Positions 7,293 to 14,810 of a DNA stretch of 15,088 bases are shown here, one piece after another (the first letter of the stretch is position 1; each line of letters opens with the position of its first letter). The notes under the pieces were generated by a model. That model saw nothing but the letters and a program-made list of their open reading frames with translations. It was not told the origin of the DNA and made no database searches. The translations under genes were made by a program, and so were the position numbers. Source of the stretch: Bacteroidales bacterium (lineage in GTDB: Bacteria; Bacteroidota; Bacteroidia; Bacteroidales; JAAUTT01); NCBI GenBank assembly GCA_025350365.1, contig JANXXY010000402.1:1-15088 (forward strand), written 5' to 3'.

Positions 7293-7490
7293 CATTGTGA
7301 CGATATTTTGGTAGTTTAATAATTAAACTCTCCATCCCAAGTCCCATCGGGACGGCATTATGGTAGTAAAACAAACACCCCTCCCCAGTTTTAAGTCCCA
7401 TCAGGACGGCATTATGGTAGCAACCATCAGGACGGCATTATGGTAGCAACCATCGGAACGGCATTATGGTAGCAACCATCGGAACGATAC
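7293..7490 (+). repeat. 26-bp tandem repeat array (core GACGGCATTATGGTAG)
   Basis: Three contiguous 26-base units lie at 7399-7424, 7425-7450 and 7451-7476, with a truncated unit at 7477-7490. All share CATCRGRACGGCATTATGG followed by TAGCAAC. A separate copy starts at 7345. A decayed copy starts at 7293 (17 of 22 core positions match) and is spaced two periods (52 bases) before that one. The 7343-7355 copy sits in a small stem, GTCCC-ATC-GGGAC. There are no unique spacers, so this is not a CRISPR array. The rest of 7030-7622 has no gene that I can see. Confidence 0.85.
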
Positions 7491-7622
7491 ATTTTTATTG
7501 ACATTAAAATATATTCAGTAGTCACTGATGAAAATGTACTAAAAAAAGCCTAACACTAATTAAACCTTTTTCAAAGTTTTAAGTCAAAGCATTACAAAAA
7601 CAATCATTAAAAACATATCATT

Positions 7623-7946
7623 ATGAAAAAGTTTTTTATTATTACTTCGGCATTATTTGCAATGGCAATTGTAAATGAATTATCAGCACAAGTAGCAACA
7701 CCTAAAGTTCGTCAACGCCAGGCAAACCAGCAGGAACGTATTCAGGAAGGTCGCCAAAATGGCGAGTTAACTAAAAAGGAAACAGCCAGACTTGAAGGTC
7801 AACAGGCAAAAATACAACATGATAAAAAAGTAGCTAAGTCCGATGGTGTTGTTACACCTGCAGAAAGAAAAAAACTAAATCGTGAACAAAACCGCGCCAG
7901 CCGCAATATTAATCGCCAAAAACACGATACTCAGGAAAAGCAATAG
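7623..7946 (+). CDS. Small secreted basic, Gln/Arg-rich protein
   Basis: The product has 107 residues and a signal peptide: MKK start, hydrophobic residues 4-18, cleavage probably after SAQ (21-23). The mature part is helical, very rich in Arg, Gln and Lys, and contains two related modules. The first runs from about residue 37 to 65 with QEGRQNGELTKKE; the second from about 68 to 97 with AKSDGVVTPAERKK. Each has a G/DG-x-(L/V)-T-x-x-E turn, which looks like a degenerate EF-hand-type loop. Similar short proteins occur in Bacteroidota without a known role. It stands alone, preceded by the repeat-rich spacer and followed within 20 bases by a good terminator. The periplasmic location is inferred from the signal peptide. 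Confidence 0.75.
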   Translation: MKKFFIITSALFAMAIVNELSAQVATPKVRQRQANQQERIQEGRQNGELTKKETARLEGQQAKIQHDKKVAKSDGVVTPAERKKLNREQNRASRNINRQKHDTQEKQ

Positions 7947-7965
7947 CATCTAAAAAAGTAATAAG

Positions 7966-7989
7966 AACTCCGGTAATTCGGAGTTTTTT
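7966..7989 (+). terminator. Rho-independent terminator of the small secreted protein gene
   Basis: AACTCCG (7966-7972) pairs with CGGAGTT (7979-7985) around the loop GTAATT, and a T run follows to 7989. It lies 20 bases after the stop codon at 7946. The convergent lysE-like gene ends at 8046, so the hairpin may also catch its transcript. Confidence 0.8.
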
Positions 7990-8045
7990 GTTGTTTATAG
8001 CTTGTATTTCTTCTAAAATACCGGAACTTATAATCCCTTTAAATG

Positions 8046-8669
8046 TTAAAAAAACAGTTTATATAGCACGACTAATCCACATACTATAATAAAAACGCCC
8101 ATAATCTTGTTGAGCCACCAGATATTTTTTAGCCTGATTTTGTTTCTAAACTTACTGATTACAAGGCTTAATATATACCACCAGGCAAGAGCTCCAACAA
8201 AAACTCCACCAATTAGTAAGATACCGGAAAGGTAGTTAGTGTTTTCGTCCATCATACTAAAGCCGGCAAACGATGCAAGGAAGACAAAAAACGGTACTGG
8301 GTTTGAGAGAGTAATAAAGAAAACCGAAAGAAATTCACCCATCGGTTTATTTTTTTTATTCCGCTGATTTCGAATTTCTGATGCCGGATTGGTATAAAAG
8401 GTTTTTATACCAATGAGTATGATAATGATGGCACCAATTAGCTGGATCCAATATTTTTCGCGATTTATAAAACTTACAATAAAGCCAAATCCCACGCCTG
8501 CAAGAATTGCATAAAACGTATCGGCAGCGGCAGCACCAAGTCCGGAGATAAACCCCGATTTTAACCCGCGACTAATGGTTCGTTGAATGCACATTAGTCC
8601 AACGGGTCCCAGAGGCACAGAAACCAGAAGGCCAAGAAACAGTCCTTTTAACAAAAAACCAATCAACAT
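8046..8669 (-). CDS. LysE/RhtB-family amino-acid exporter
   Basis: The 207-residue membrane protein has the LysE superfamily layout with about six hydrophobic segments: roughly 4-27, 40-66, 74-92, 115-138, 147-172 and 187-206. The family signature SVPLGPVGL (17-25) is followed by the basic IQRTISRGLKSGF loop (28-40) and GLGAAAADTFYA (43-54). The NPxPF motif (TLSNPVPF, 120-127) starts the second half. A charged cytoplasmic loop lies at about 94-112. Relatives export amino acids or related small molecules across the inner membrane; the substrate cannot be told from sequence. It is transcribed alone, divergent from lnt, with a -7 box 20 bases before its start. The start chosen puts the signature at the usual distance from the N-terminus. 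Confidence 0.88.
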   Translation of the reverse strand: MLIGFLLKGLFLGLLVSVPLGPVGLMCIQRTISRGLKSGFISGLGAAAADTFYAILAGVGFGFIVSFINREKYWIQLIGAIIIILIGIKTFYTNPASEIRNQRNKKNKPMGEFLSVFFITLSNPVPFFVFLASFAGFSMMDENTNYLSGILLIGGVFVGALAWWYILSLVISKFRNKIRLKNIWWLNKIMGVFIIVCGLVVLYKLFF

Positions 8670-8688
8670 TCAATCACATTTTAAATTT

Positions 8689-8696
8689 CAAAGATA
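8689..8696 (-). promoter_or_regulatory. -7 box of the LysE-family gene
   Basis: The minus strand reads TATCTTTG from 8696 to 8689, a full match to the Bacteroidota TAnnTTTG element. It would start transcription about 12 bases before the ATG at 8669. No clear TTG -33 element is seen at the expected distance, so the promoter may be weak or need an activator. Confidence 0.45.
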
Positions 8697-8866
8697 GTAA
8701 TTCGAAAATAATTCTATCGGTATTTACCATACATCACAGCAAGTTGTAACAAAATTGTTTACTAATTCATTTTGAAAGGTGGATTTATGATTTTTTCAAG
8801 TTTATTAATCCAATGAAAATTAGAAATTTGCCTTATTTTTACAGCTTGTTCAAAATATAACAATTA

Positions 8867-10492
8867 ATGTTGAAAGGTGTTCGCTTAATTTATGCCCTTT
8901 TCAGTGGAGTTTTGCTAAGTCTTCCATGGAATCAGAGCTTTTCCGGATTGTTTATTCTTTTGGCATTGGTGCCTTTGCTTTTGATAGAAGATCATGCATG
9001 TACGAGTTCATTCAAAAAATCGTCGGGGCTGGTGTTTTTATATGCATCGCTTACATTTTTTATTTGGAACGTATTATCAACATGGTGGATTGCCGACGCT
9101 TCTGTTGCCGGAGCTATTACTGCAATAATTGTAAATACTTTTTTGTTTTCACTCATATTTTGGTTGTTTCATATAACCCATAAAACTCTGGGTTCCGCTG
9201 TTGGTTATTCGTCGTTGATTGTTTACTGTACTGCATTCGAATATTATTATCTAAATGCTGAAATCTCCTGGCCATGGTTAAATTTAGGCAATGCATTCGC
9301 AAATAGTTACCCATTGGTGCAGTGGTACGAATATACCGGAACATTGGGTGGGACAGTATGGGCGTTGTTGGTAAATGTATTTCTTTTTCTTTTTCTGAAA
9401 AAATTACTTTCCCCTAATAAGGCTAAAGTGAATCGGTATCTCACGGTTTGTTTGATATTGATTATGTTTCCAGTAGGTAGTTCAATATATCTTTATTATA
9501 CTTATGTTGAAGCTGTTAATCCTTGTTATATTGCACTAATTCAACCAAATTTCAATTCATACAACTGGCAAATCACTACCCGGCAAAAGTGTTCAGCGTT
9601 AATTCAATTAGCCGATTCTGTTTCCAACGATTCTACCGATTATATTGTTGCACCCGAAGCATTGATTGAAGGCGATTTATGCGAATCGACTGTCGATAAA
9701 AATTGCAGTATTATTACTTTGCGTGACTTTGTTAATTCCAAAAAACGGGCAACTTTGATTCTGGGGGCATTGTCTTACAGAGATTTTTCTCCTAAACAAA
9801 CAAGGCAGAATAAAGCTAATATAGTTTCATCGCCGGCTGTAAATTACGATCGTTATAATTCGGCTGTACAGATTGATAAGAGCGACAACATTCAGTTTTA
9901 TCATAAATCGAAATTGGTAGTAGGTATCGAAAAAATGCCTTATCCCAAAGCTTTAAAGTTTCTACAAAACCTGGTGGAGCAATTTGGGGGGTCGTTTGTA
10001 AGCTATGGTACACAGGCGAATCGGGGTGTGTTTATGTCGCCAAACCATAAAGCCAGGGTTGCTCCGGTTATTTGCTATGAATCGATTTACGGTGAATTTG
10101 TAACGGGATACATTAAAAATGGAGCCAATATTATTTTTATTATTACCAATGATGGATGGTGGGGCAATACCCCTGGATATATGCAACATCTCAGCTATGC
10201 CAGACTCCGGGCTATTGAAACCCGAAGAAGTATTGCACGGTCAGCCAGTACAGGCATATCTGCATTTATAAGTCAACGCGGAGATATTGTGGCTGCAACC
10301 CAATGGGACGAGCGTACATCCATAAAAGGTTCTGTTAATTTAAACGATGAAAAGACGTTTTATGTGAAGCATGGTGATTATATCGGCAAAATATCATCAC
10401 TATTATCAATTCTATTTATTACGATTACATTAATATCATATCTTTTTCTTCCCAATAGACTTAAAACTTTTGACATCCATGCAACCCTTTAG
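8867..10492 (+). CDS. lnt: Apolipoprotein N-acyltransferase
   Basis: This 541-residue enzyme is the full length of Lnt, which adds the third acyl chain to the N-terminal Cys of lipoproteins on the outer face of the inner membrane. Residues 1-210 hold about six hydrophobic segments. The nitrilase-like domain (about 220-500) has the catalytic triad: Glu264 in VAPEA, Lys347 in YHKSKLVVGIEKMPYP and Cys403 in PVICYESIYGE. The conserved loop ITNDGWWGNTPGYMQH (426-441) and the R-AIETRRSIARSASTG helix (448-463) follow. A last membrane segment lies at about 509-527. The IEKMP wording after the Lys is the form I associate with Bacteroidota. The preceding 197 bases divide it from the divergent lysE-like gene. 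The sigma-factor gene starts 36 bases after its stop, in the same frame, so co-transcription is likely. Confidence 0.95.
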   Translation: MLKGVRLIYALFSGVLLSLPWNQSFSGLFILLALVPLLLIEDHACTSSFKKSSGLVFLYASLTFFIWNVLSTWWIADASVAGAITAIIVNTFLFSLIFWLFHITHKTLGSAVGYSSLIVYCTAFEYYYLNAEISWPWLNLGNAFANSYPLVQWYEYTGTLGGTVWALLVNVFLFLFLKKLLSPNKAKVNRYLTVCLILIMFPVGSSIYLYYTYVEAVNPCYIALIQPNFNSYNWQITTRQKCSALIQLADSVSNDSTDYIVAPEALIEGDLCESTVDKNCSIITLRDFVNSKKRATLILGALSYRDFSPKQTRQNKANIVSSPAVNYDRYNSAVQIDKSDNIQFYHKSKLVVGIEKMPYPKALKFLQNLVEQFGGSFVSYGTQANRGVFMSPNHKARVAPVICYESIYGEFVTGYIKNGANIIFIITNDGWWGNTPGYMQHLSYARLRAIETRRSIARSASTGISAFISQRGDIVAATQWDERTSIKGSVNLNDEKTFYVKHGDYIGKISSLLSILFITITLISYLFLPNRLKTFDIHATL

Positions 10493-10528
10493 GAAACAGT
10501 TTGTCATTATAAACGAAAAAAATACGAA

Positions 10529-11077
10529 TTGAGCGCTGCAATAATAGACTTACACCAGGAATTGATTGAACGTTGTAAAGAGGGGAACTCCCGGGCTCAG
10601 GAGCAACTTTACCACCAGTATGCTAAGGGCATGTTCAATATTTGCCGGCGAATAACCAATAATCAGGCAGAAGCTGAAGATATATTGCAGGAAGCCTTTT
10701 CCGATGCTTTTTACAGACTTAATTCGTTCCGTTTTGAGTCGACATTCGGTGCATGGCTGAAACGAATTGTGGTTAATCATAGCATTAACCATTTGAAAAA
10801 GAAACGGGCAGGGTTGGTTCTAATGGATGATTTATCGATGTTCGAAAGCCGACATGATGATAAATTAGAAGAAGACAATGCTGCATTTAATGTTAAACGT
10901 ATCATGAGAGCTTTTGAAAAATTGCCTGACGGATATAGGGTTATCTTCTCACTTTACCTTCTCGAAGGGTACGATCATACTGAGATTGCTGAAATTCTCG
11001 GTATCAGCGAATCGACTTCAAAAAGTCAGTTCCTAAGGGCAAAACAAAAGATTAGAGACATTTTAAATGTGATATAA
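10529..11077 (+). CDS. ECF-type RNA polymerase sigma factor
   Basis: The 182-residue protein has sigma region 2 at about residues 27-94: LYHQYAKGMFNICRRI, then the AEDILQEAF core-binding helix, and FGAWLKRIVVNHSIN. Region 4 lies at about 128-180, with the helix-turn-helix HTEIAEILGISESTSKSQF. The linker between them is acidic. This is the layout of extracytoplasmic-function sigma factors, which redirect RNA polymerase when released from an anti-sigma protein. The start appears to be TTG (10529-10531), since the frame has no ATG before residue 35 and an in-frame stop, that of lnt, lies 36 bases upstream. Its stop TAA overlaps the ATG of the next gene by one base, implying coupled translation with the candidate anti-sigma factor. 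Confidence 0.92.
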   Translation: MSAAIIDLHQELIERCKEGNSRAQEQLYHQYAKGMFNICRRITNNQAEAEDILQEAFSDAFYRLNSFRFESTFGAWLKRIVVNHSINHLKKKRAGLVLMDDLSMFESRHDDKLEEDNAAFNVKRIMRAFEKLPDGYRVIFSLYLLEGYDHTEIAEILGISESTSKSQFLRAKQKIRDILNVI

Positions 11078-11637
11078 TGGATAAGCTGGAAAATTTTGTA
11101 ACCAATCACCAAAACGAGTTCGATATTTACGAACCAAGTGAGGGTTTGTGGAAAAAAATTAAGATACCAAAAGTTTCTAAAACAAGTAATTATATCTGGA
11201 TGTGGAAAGTAGCAGCAATTGTTTTGGTTTTTGGCGCGTCATTCTGGGCACAGAATCATATGACGAATCAAAAGCAGATGATGTCCATGAAAAGCAATAA
11301 ACCCATTCCGGAAATATTAATACCCGAACTTGCTGAGGCCAATAAATATTATACTGGTCTTATTCAAACCAAGTTAAACGAAGTTCAGTCAGCATTAATT
11401 AGTTATCCTGAAATAAAAAAAGATATGCGTCATGAAATGGCGGAACTCGACAGTGTTTATCAAAGTCTTAAAAGCGATTTAAAAGATAATATATCGAATC
11501 CCGAAATTATTGATGCCATGATTCAGAATTATCGCCTTAAACTTAACCTATTGGAACAGATACAAACCGAACTTCAGGAACAGAGTGGAAAAAACAACAC
11601 GAAAAATAAACGTCATGAAACGAGAAAATCCATATAA
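11077..11637 (+). CDS. Single-span membrane protein, candidate anti-sigma factor
   Basis: The product has 186 residues. A cytoplasmic N-terminal part (1-38) contains the motif FDIYEPSEGLWKKI (15-28), often seen in Bacteroidota proteins placed after ECF sigma genes. One membrane span follows (about 39-58, rich in Trp, Val and Ala), then a long, charged, probably coiled-coil periplasmic region (about 85-170). No His-x3-Cys-x2-Cys zinc anti-sigma motif is present. The ATG overlaps the sigma stop (TAATG), the strongest reason to think it controls that sigma factor. The assignment as anti-sigma factor is inference from position and topology; a structural membrane protein cannot be excluded. The basic, low-complexity tail (about 169-186) ends in the region where reading frames overlap with the next stretch. 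Confidence 0.7.
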   Translation: MDKLENFVTNHQNEFDIYEPSEGLWKKIKIPKVSKTSNYIWMWKVAAIVLVFGASFWAQNHMTNQKQMMSMKSNKPIPEILIPELAEANKYYTGLIQTKLNEVQSALISYPEIKKDMRHEMAELDSVYQSLKSDLKDNISNPEIIDAMIQNYRLKLNLLEQIQTELQEQSGKNNTKNKRHETRKSI

Positions 11638-11725
11638 TACAAACTCAAATAATTCTAGGAACTGGTGTATTCACAGCCGGCCTGACAGGCTGGTAATCAG
11701 CCATTTTAAATCAAATTATTTTCGG

Positions 11726-12823
11726 ATGAAATCTCAATTTTTATTAATTATATTGATTTTAACTTTAGGATATAAGTGTGTCTCAGCACAAACGTATACC
11801 GAAAATAAAAACATACTTAAAAGCTATAAAATATATCCCGGTACCATTCTGGAAATTAATAACAAATATGGTAAAATTGAATTAACCACATGGAATAAGG
11901 ATTCGGTAAGAATTGAGGCTAACCTTTCAATAAAGGCCAACAGTGCCTCGAAGGTAATGAAATTGCGAAATTCGATCAACTTCGATTTTTCCGCAACTTC
12001 TCATTTCATTGTGGCTAAAACGGTGTTCGGAGGATCGACCAACAGCGTGTTTAACGAACTGCGCGATTTGGCTGAATCGATTGTATCAGGCGGGAGCGAG
12101 GTAAAGATTGATTATTTAGTTACTACTCCCAAAAATATTAATCTGCGTCTAACAAACAAATATGGCGATGTGTATGCCGATGATATTCAAGGTGATATTC
12201 AAATAATAGTTTCCAACGGCGGACTCAAAGCAAACGATATATCGGGTAACGTTTCCATCGATCTCGCTTTTGGCGATGGATATGTAAATAAAATTGATCA
12301 GGGCCGACTTACCCTTTCGTATGCTAATTTTTCACTTAAAGAAGCTGGGCGATTGTCCCTTGAAAGCAAATCGTCAAAGCTTACCATTGAAAATATGGAG
12401 TCGCTAAAAATACAATCAAAGCGCGACAAGCTGCATTTGGGATCTGTGAAAACCCTGGTTGGCGAATCATATTTTTCTGATGTGGTAGTTTCGAACCTTG
12501 TCGAGGAACTGAATATCAACTCGAAGTTCGGGCATCTCACCCTTGATAATATAAAACGGGGGTTTTCATTTATCAACATTACTTCCGAACTCACCGATAT
12601 GGATTTTTTCTTTGAACGAAACAGTACGTTTCAGTATGATATCACATACTATAAAGATGCTTTTATAAGGTTGCCAAAGGATGCTGTAAAGGCTGAGGAG
12701 AAAGCTGCATCCAATGATTTAACCCAAAAGCTGATTTATGGACATATTGGATCTGCTGAAAGTAGTTCAAAGGTGAAAGTAATTGCTTCGAAGAAAGCAA
12801 TGGTTAATTTATTTATTAAATGA
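11726..12823 (+). CDS. Secreted DUF4097-like beta-helix protein
   Basis: I place the start at 11726, where MKSQFLLIILILTLGY begins a clear signal peptide with cleavage near VSAQ (19-22), giving 365 residues. The frame stays open upstream to 11585, but that extension is polar and has no signal sequence. The mature protein begins with GTILEINNKYGKIELTTWNK (39-58), a pattern common in Bacteroidota and close to the DUF4097/adhesin-like family. Short repeated beta strands of the type 'G-D-V-x-x-x-x-I-x-G-x-I' follow, as in parallel beta-helices (for example YGDVYADDIQGDIQIIVSNG). The function of such proteins is unknown; they are thought to be surface or periplasmic. It lies 88 bases after the candidate anti-sigma gene and probably belongs to its operon. 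Confidence 0.75.
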   Translation: MKSQFLLIILILTLGYKCVSAQTYTENKNILKSYKIYPGTILEINNKYGKIELTTWNKDSVRIEANLSIKANSASKVMKLRNSINFDFSATSHFIVAKTVFGGSTNSVFNELRDLAESIVSGGSEVKIDYLVTTPKNINLRLTNKYGDVYADDIQGDIQIIVSNGGLKANDISGNVSIDLAFGDGYVNKIDQGRLTLSYANFSLKEAGRLSLESKSSKLTIENMESLKIQSKRDKLHLGSVKTLVGESYFSDVVVSNLVEELNINSKFGHLTLDNIKRGFSFINITSELTDMDFFFERNSTFQYDITYYKDAFIRLPKDAVKAEEKAASNDLTQKLIYGHIGSAESSSKVKVIASKKAMVNLFIK

Positions 12824-12952
12824 TGAGGTCGATGTTCCTAGCTTCCGACTCATAATTCCTAACTTCTGTATTCTATCTTTTTCATCATATTTTGTAAGGA
12901 TAAATTATAATGTCTAAAAATAAATCAAAACAAACCTTTTAAATAATTCATA

Positions 12953-13612
12953 ATGAAAATAATAAAAGTTATATTCACTGTTCTTTTCTTCTTAGTTGGC
13001 TTGTCGGCTTTTGCACAAAATACCGAAGGTGACAATCAGATTCATACGCTTTTTAGCAATAGCTCGCGCAGCTATGGTGGATATGGTGGCATTACTGCAC
13101 GATATTCGGAACTAGGGTCAGCCCCCGGAGCAGTAGTTGGATTTCGTGGCTGCATGATTGCCGGACATTCCATAGCTGTTGGCTTCGGTGGCAATGGAAT
13201 TTTCAGTAACTTTAGCTATGACGCAAAACTTGGCAAGGACGCTCTATTGGCAGGTGGTTACGGTGGGTTATATATTGAGCAGGTTATTTTGCCGAAAATG
13301 CCAGTGCATATAGCTATACCAGTGATGATTGGCGTTGGAGGCATCTCGTATTCTTTGAACAATAATGATCAGAACTGGCGACATACCAATTATACTGAGA
13401 GCAATATTATCGATTCCAAAGCTTTTTTTATCGTTGAACCAGGCGTTGAACTTGAGTTTAATGTGGTGAAATATTTTCGATTGGCAATTGGCGCTTATTA
13501 TCGGTTTACCAGCGATGTAAATCTGAAGTACGATGATAACACTCCAATTGAAAAACCCGGGTTTTTGCGTGGCTTATCCACCGGAGTGACCCTCAAGTTC
13601 GGGAAGTTTTAA
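12953..13612 (+). CDS. Secreted protein, probable outer-membrane beta-barrel
   Basis: The 219-residue protein has a signal peptide (MKIIKVIFTVLFFLVGLSAFAQ, split here as residues 1-10 and 11-22, with cleavage after AFA or AQ). The mature part alternates polar and hydrophobic residues and is rich in Gly and aromatic residues: YGGYGGITARYSELG (about 42-56), AVGFGGNGIFSNFSYD and AIGAYYRFTS. It ends in Phe (LKFGKF), the C-terminal signature of many outer-membrane barrels. About eight strands could be drawn. I recognise no specific family. It lies 129 bases after the DUF4097-like gene and may be part of the same sigma-linked set, although that spacer holds no obvious promoter or terminator. The first REP palindrome comes 37 bases after the stop. 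Confidence 0.7.
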   Translation: MKIIKVIFTVLFFLVGLSAFAQNTEGDNQIHTLFSNSSRSYGGYGGITARYSELGSAPGAVVGFRGCMIAGHSIAVGFGGNGIFSNFSYDAKLGKDALLAGGYGGLYIEQVILPKMPVHIAIPVMIGVGGISYSLNNNDQNWRHTNYTESNIIDSKAFFIVEPGVELEFNVVKYFRLAIGAYYRFTSDVNLKYDDNTPIEKPGFLRGLSTGVTLKFGKF

Positions 13613-13648
13613 AAGTAAGAAACATATTCAAACAGGAAGTCGTCAGAG

Positions 13649-13681
13649 AGACCTGCCAGGTTTTTAAAACCTGGCAGGTCT
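13649..13681. repeat. REP-type palindrome 1
   Basis: The 16-base arms AGACCTGCCAGGTTTT (13649-13664) and its exact complement (13666-13681) have one base between them, 33 bp in all. The same element, with two changed bases, lies inside the transposase gene at 15014-15046. A covarying relative lies at 14766-14798. No U run follows, so termination is not its obvious role. Association with the RAYT gene makes it a REP-type element. Confidence 0.85.
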
Positions 13682-13694
13682 GAAAAAACAGAGT

Positions 13695-13718
13695 TGATAA
13701 ATTATTAATAATTTATCA
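13695..13718. repeat. Perfect 24-bp AT palindrome
   Basis: TGATAAATTATT is followed directly by its complement AATAATTTATCA. It lies 13 bases after REP palindrome 1. It could be a binding site or a cruciform-prone sequence; nothing shows which. Within the 351-base gene-free spacer 13613-13963 it is one of three strong inverted repeats. Confidence 0.6.
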
Positions 13719-13745
13719 GTAGTATCCGAGAAACAATTTGACTTT

Positions 13746-13773
13746 GAGATTTCTCACTTCATTCGAAATGACA
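13746..13773 (+). repeat. Fragment of a dispersed intergenic repeat
   Basis: The stretch GAGATTTCTCACTTC followed by ATTCGAAATGACA has the wording of intergenic repeats that I recall from other Bacteroidota and related genomes. Only one copy is in this window, so the repeat nature cannot be shown here. A 60-codon open frame running through it (13738-13920) has no protein-like features. Confidence 0.3.
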
Positions 13774-13800
13774 ATCATCTATTTATGGTTAGTCGGAGGG

Positions 13801-13829
13801 GGTGGTTTGCGGCTTTGTCGCAAACCATC
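13801..13829. other. Stable hairpin upstream of cas6
   Basis: GGTGGTTTGCG (13801-13811) pairs with CGCAAACCATC (13819-13829), 11 pairs with one G-U, around the loop GCTTTGT. A partly T-rich stretch (TTATTATTTTA) follows, so it may work as a weak plus-strand terminator. The remaining bases up to 13963 contain no recognisable promoter, leader or CRISPR repeat. Confidence 0.5.
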
Positions 13830-13963
13830 TTATTATTTTAGTACGTCAGTAGTAATAAATTATAACAATCTATCCATTATTATAAAAGTTGTTGTAATTT
13901 GTTCGGCAATTCAACTATAACTCCTTTTCAAAACCTAGCGGGACTTAACAACTACTAAATATA

Positions 13964-14755
13964 ATGAGATTTAAACTGTTATTAGAGCTTTGCGGTCAAA
14001 GCAGAGTTTTACCCATTAACTATCAATACGAATTTTCGTCATGGATTTATAAAACCATACATTTTGGCAATCCCGAATTTGCAGAATGGTTGCATACTCA
14101 TGGCTATTTGAACGGTAAAAAGCAGTTTAAAGGATTCACCTTTTCGAAGTTAAAACCCGATAAGTACGAGGTTAAGGGAGACCGAATTGAATTACAATCG
14201 CATAGTGCTTCGCTGTATGTATCCTTTTATGCCGAAGAAGCGGTAGAACCCTTTATTTTAGGTTTGTTTCGTAACATGGAATTTGGTATTGGCGACAAAA
14301 TTAGCAAGGTACAATTTAGGGTTGCCAGTATCGAAAAATTACCCGAACCCAAATGGCTGCCTAATATGTCTTTTCGGTTAGTATCCCCGGTCATTATCAG
14401 TAAAAAAGAGACTGAAATGTCAAAAAATGCCACTTACCTATCACCCGATGAGCAAGGCTATGCTGAACTTTTCATAAAAAATCTTCTAACAAAATATCTG
14501 ACCGTAATGGCACAGAAAATCAAAAGTTCGCAATTAATCACATTGGAAAATATACATGGCACAGGAATTACACTAATTGGAAAACCCAAACCTAAATTGG
14601 TTAAAATCAAAGTAGGTATGCCTGAAGAAACTTCTTTAAAAGGTTATCTGTTTGACTTTACCATTACAGCTCCTGTTGAAATTATAAAACTTGGGTACTA
14701 CGCAGGCTTCGGGGAAAAGAATAGTTTGGGTTTTGGATGCGGGGAAATGATTTGA
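13964..14755 (+). CDS. cas6: CRISPR-associated endoribonuclease Cas6
   Basis: This 263-residue protein has the length and ends of Cas6, which cuts precursor CRISPR RNA within each repeat in type I and III systems. The start MRFKLLLEL is the first strand of the ferredoxin-like RAMP fold. The helix with YEFSSWIYKTI (22-32) and the FAEWLHTHGY segment (39-48) are typical. The C-terminal glycine-rich loop is GYYAGFGEKNSLGFGCGE (244-261). Tyr29, His44 or His46, and Lys52 or Lys53 lie close to where the archaeal enzyme has its Tyr-His-Lys catalytic set; I align them from memory. No other cas gene and no CRISPR array is in the window. The gene lies between two related palindromes and is followed 55 bases later by a RAYT transposase gene, so it is either the edge of a cas locus invaded by the transposase or a solitary cas6. 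Confidence 0.9.
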   Translation: MRFKLLLELCGQSRVLPINYQYEFSSWIYKTIHFGNPEFAEWLHTHGYLNGKKQFKGFTFSKLKPDKYEVKGDRIELQSHSASLYVSFYAEEAVEPFILGLFRNMEFGIGDKISKVQFRVASIEKLPEPKWLPNMSFRLVSPVIISKKETEMSKNATYLSPDEQGYAELFIKNLLTKYLTVMAQKIKSSQLITLENIHGTGITLIGKPKPKLVKIKVGMPEETSLKGYLFDFTITAPVEIIKLGYYAGFGEKNSLGFGCGEMI

Positions 14756-14765
14756 AGAATTGATC

Positions 14766-14798
14766 AGATCTGCAAGGTTTTTAAAACCTTGCAGATCT
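14766..14798. repeat. REP-type palindrome 2 (covarying variant)
   Basis: The arms AGATCTGCAAGGTTTT (14766-14781) and its exact complement (14783-14798) surround one T. Length and centre equal those of palindrome 1. Two positions in the left arm differ, and the right arm carries the matching changes, so pairing is kept. It begins 10 bases after the cas6 stop and ends 12 bases before the transposase ATG, where a hairpin in the RNA could affect translation of the transposase. Confidence 0.85.
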
Positions 14799-14810
14799 CA
14801 ATAAGATACT

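Noticed and set aside
7399..7490. Tandem repeats considered as a CRISPR array for the nearby cas6
   Set aside because: The units are contiguous with no unique spacers, and the array is 6.5 kb from cas6.
8926..9183. Second plus-strand frame inside lnt
   Set aside because: It lies fully within lnt, whose own frame carries the conserved membrane segments; no independent start signal is seen.
11585..11725. Longer version of the DUF4097-like protein starting at 11585
   Set aside because: The upstream part overlaps the preceding gene, is polar and would hide the clear signal peptide that begins at 11726.
13649..13681. REP palindrome 1 considered as terminator of the barrel gene
   Set aside because: No U run follows on either strand, and copies of the element occur upstream of and inside a gene.
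13738..13920. Open frame of 60 codons on the plus strand in the spacer before cas6
   Set aside because: It runs through a likely repeat fragment and a hairpin, begins in repeat sequence and has no protein-like pattern or start-site support.
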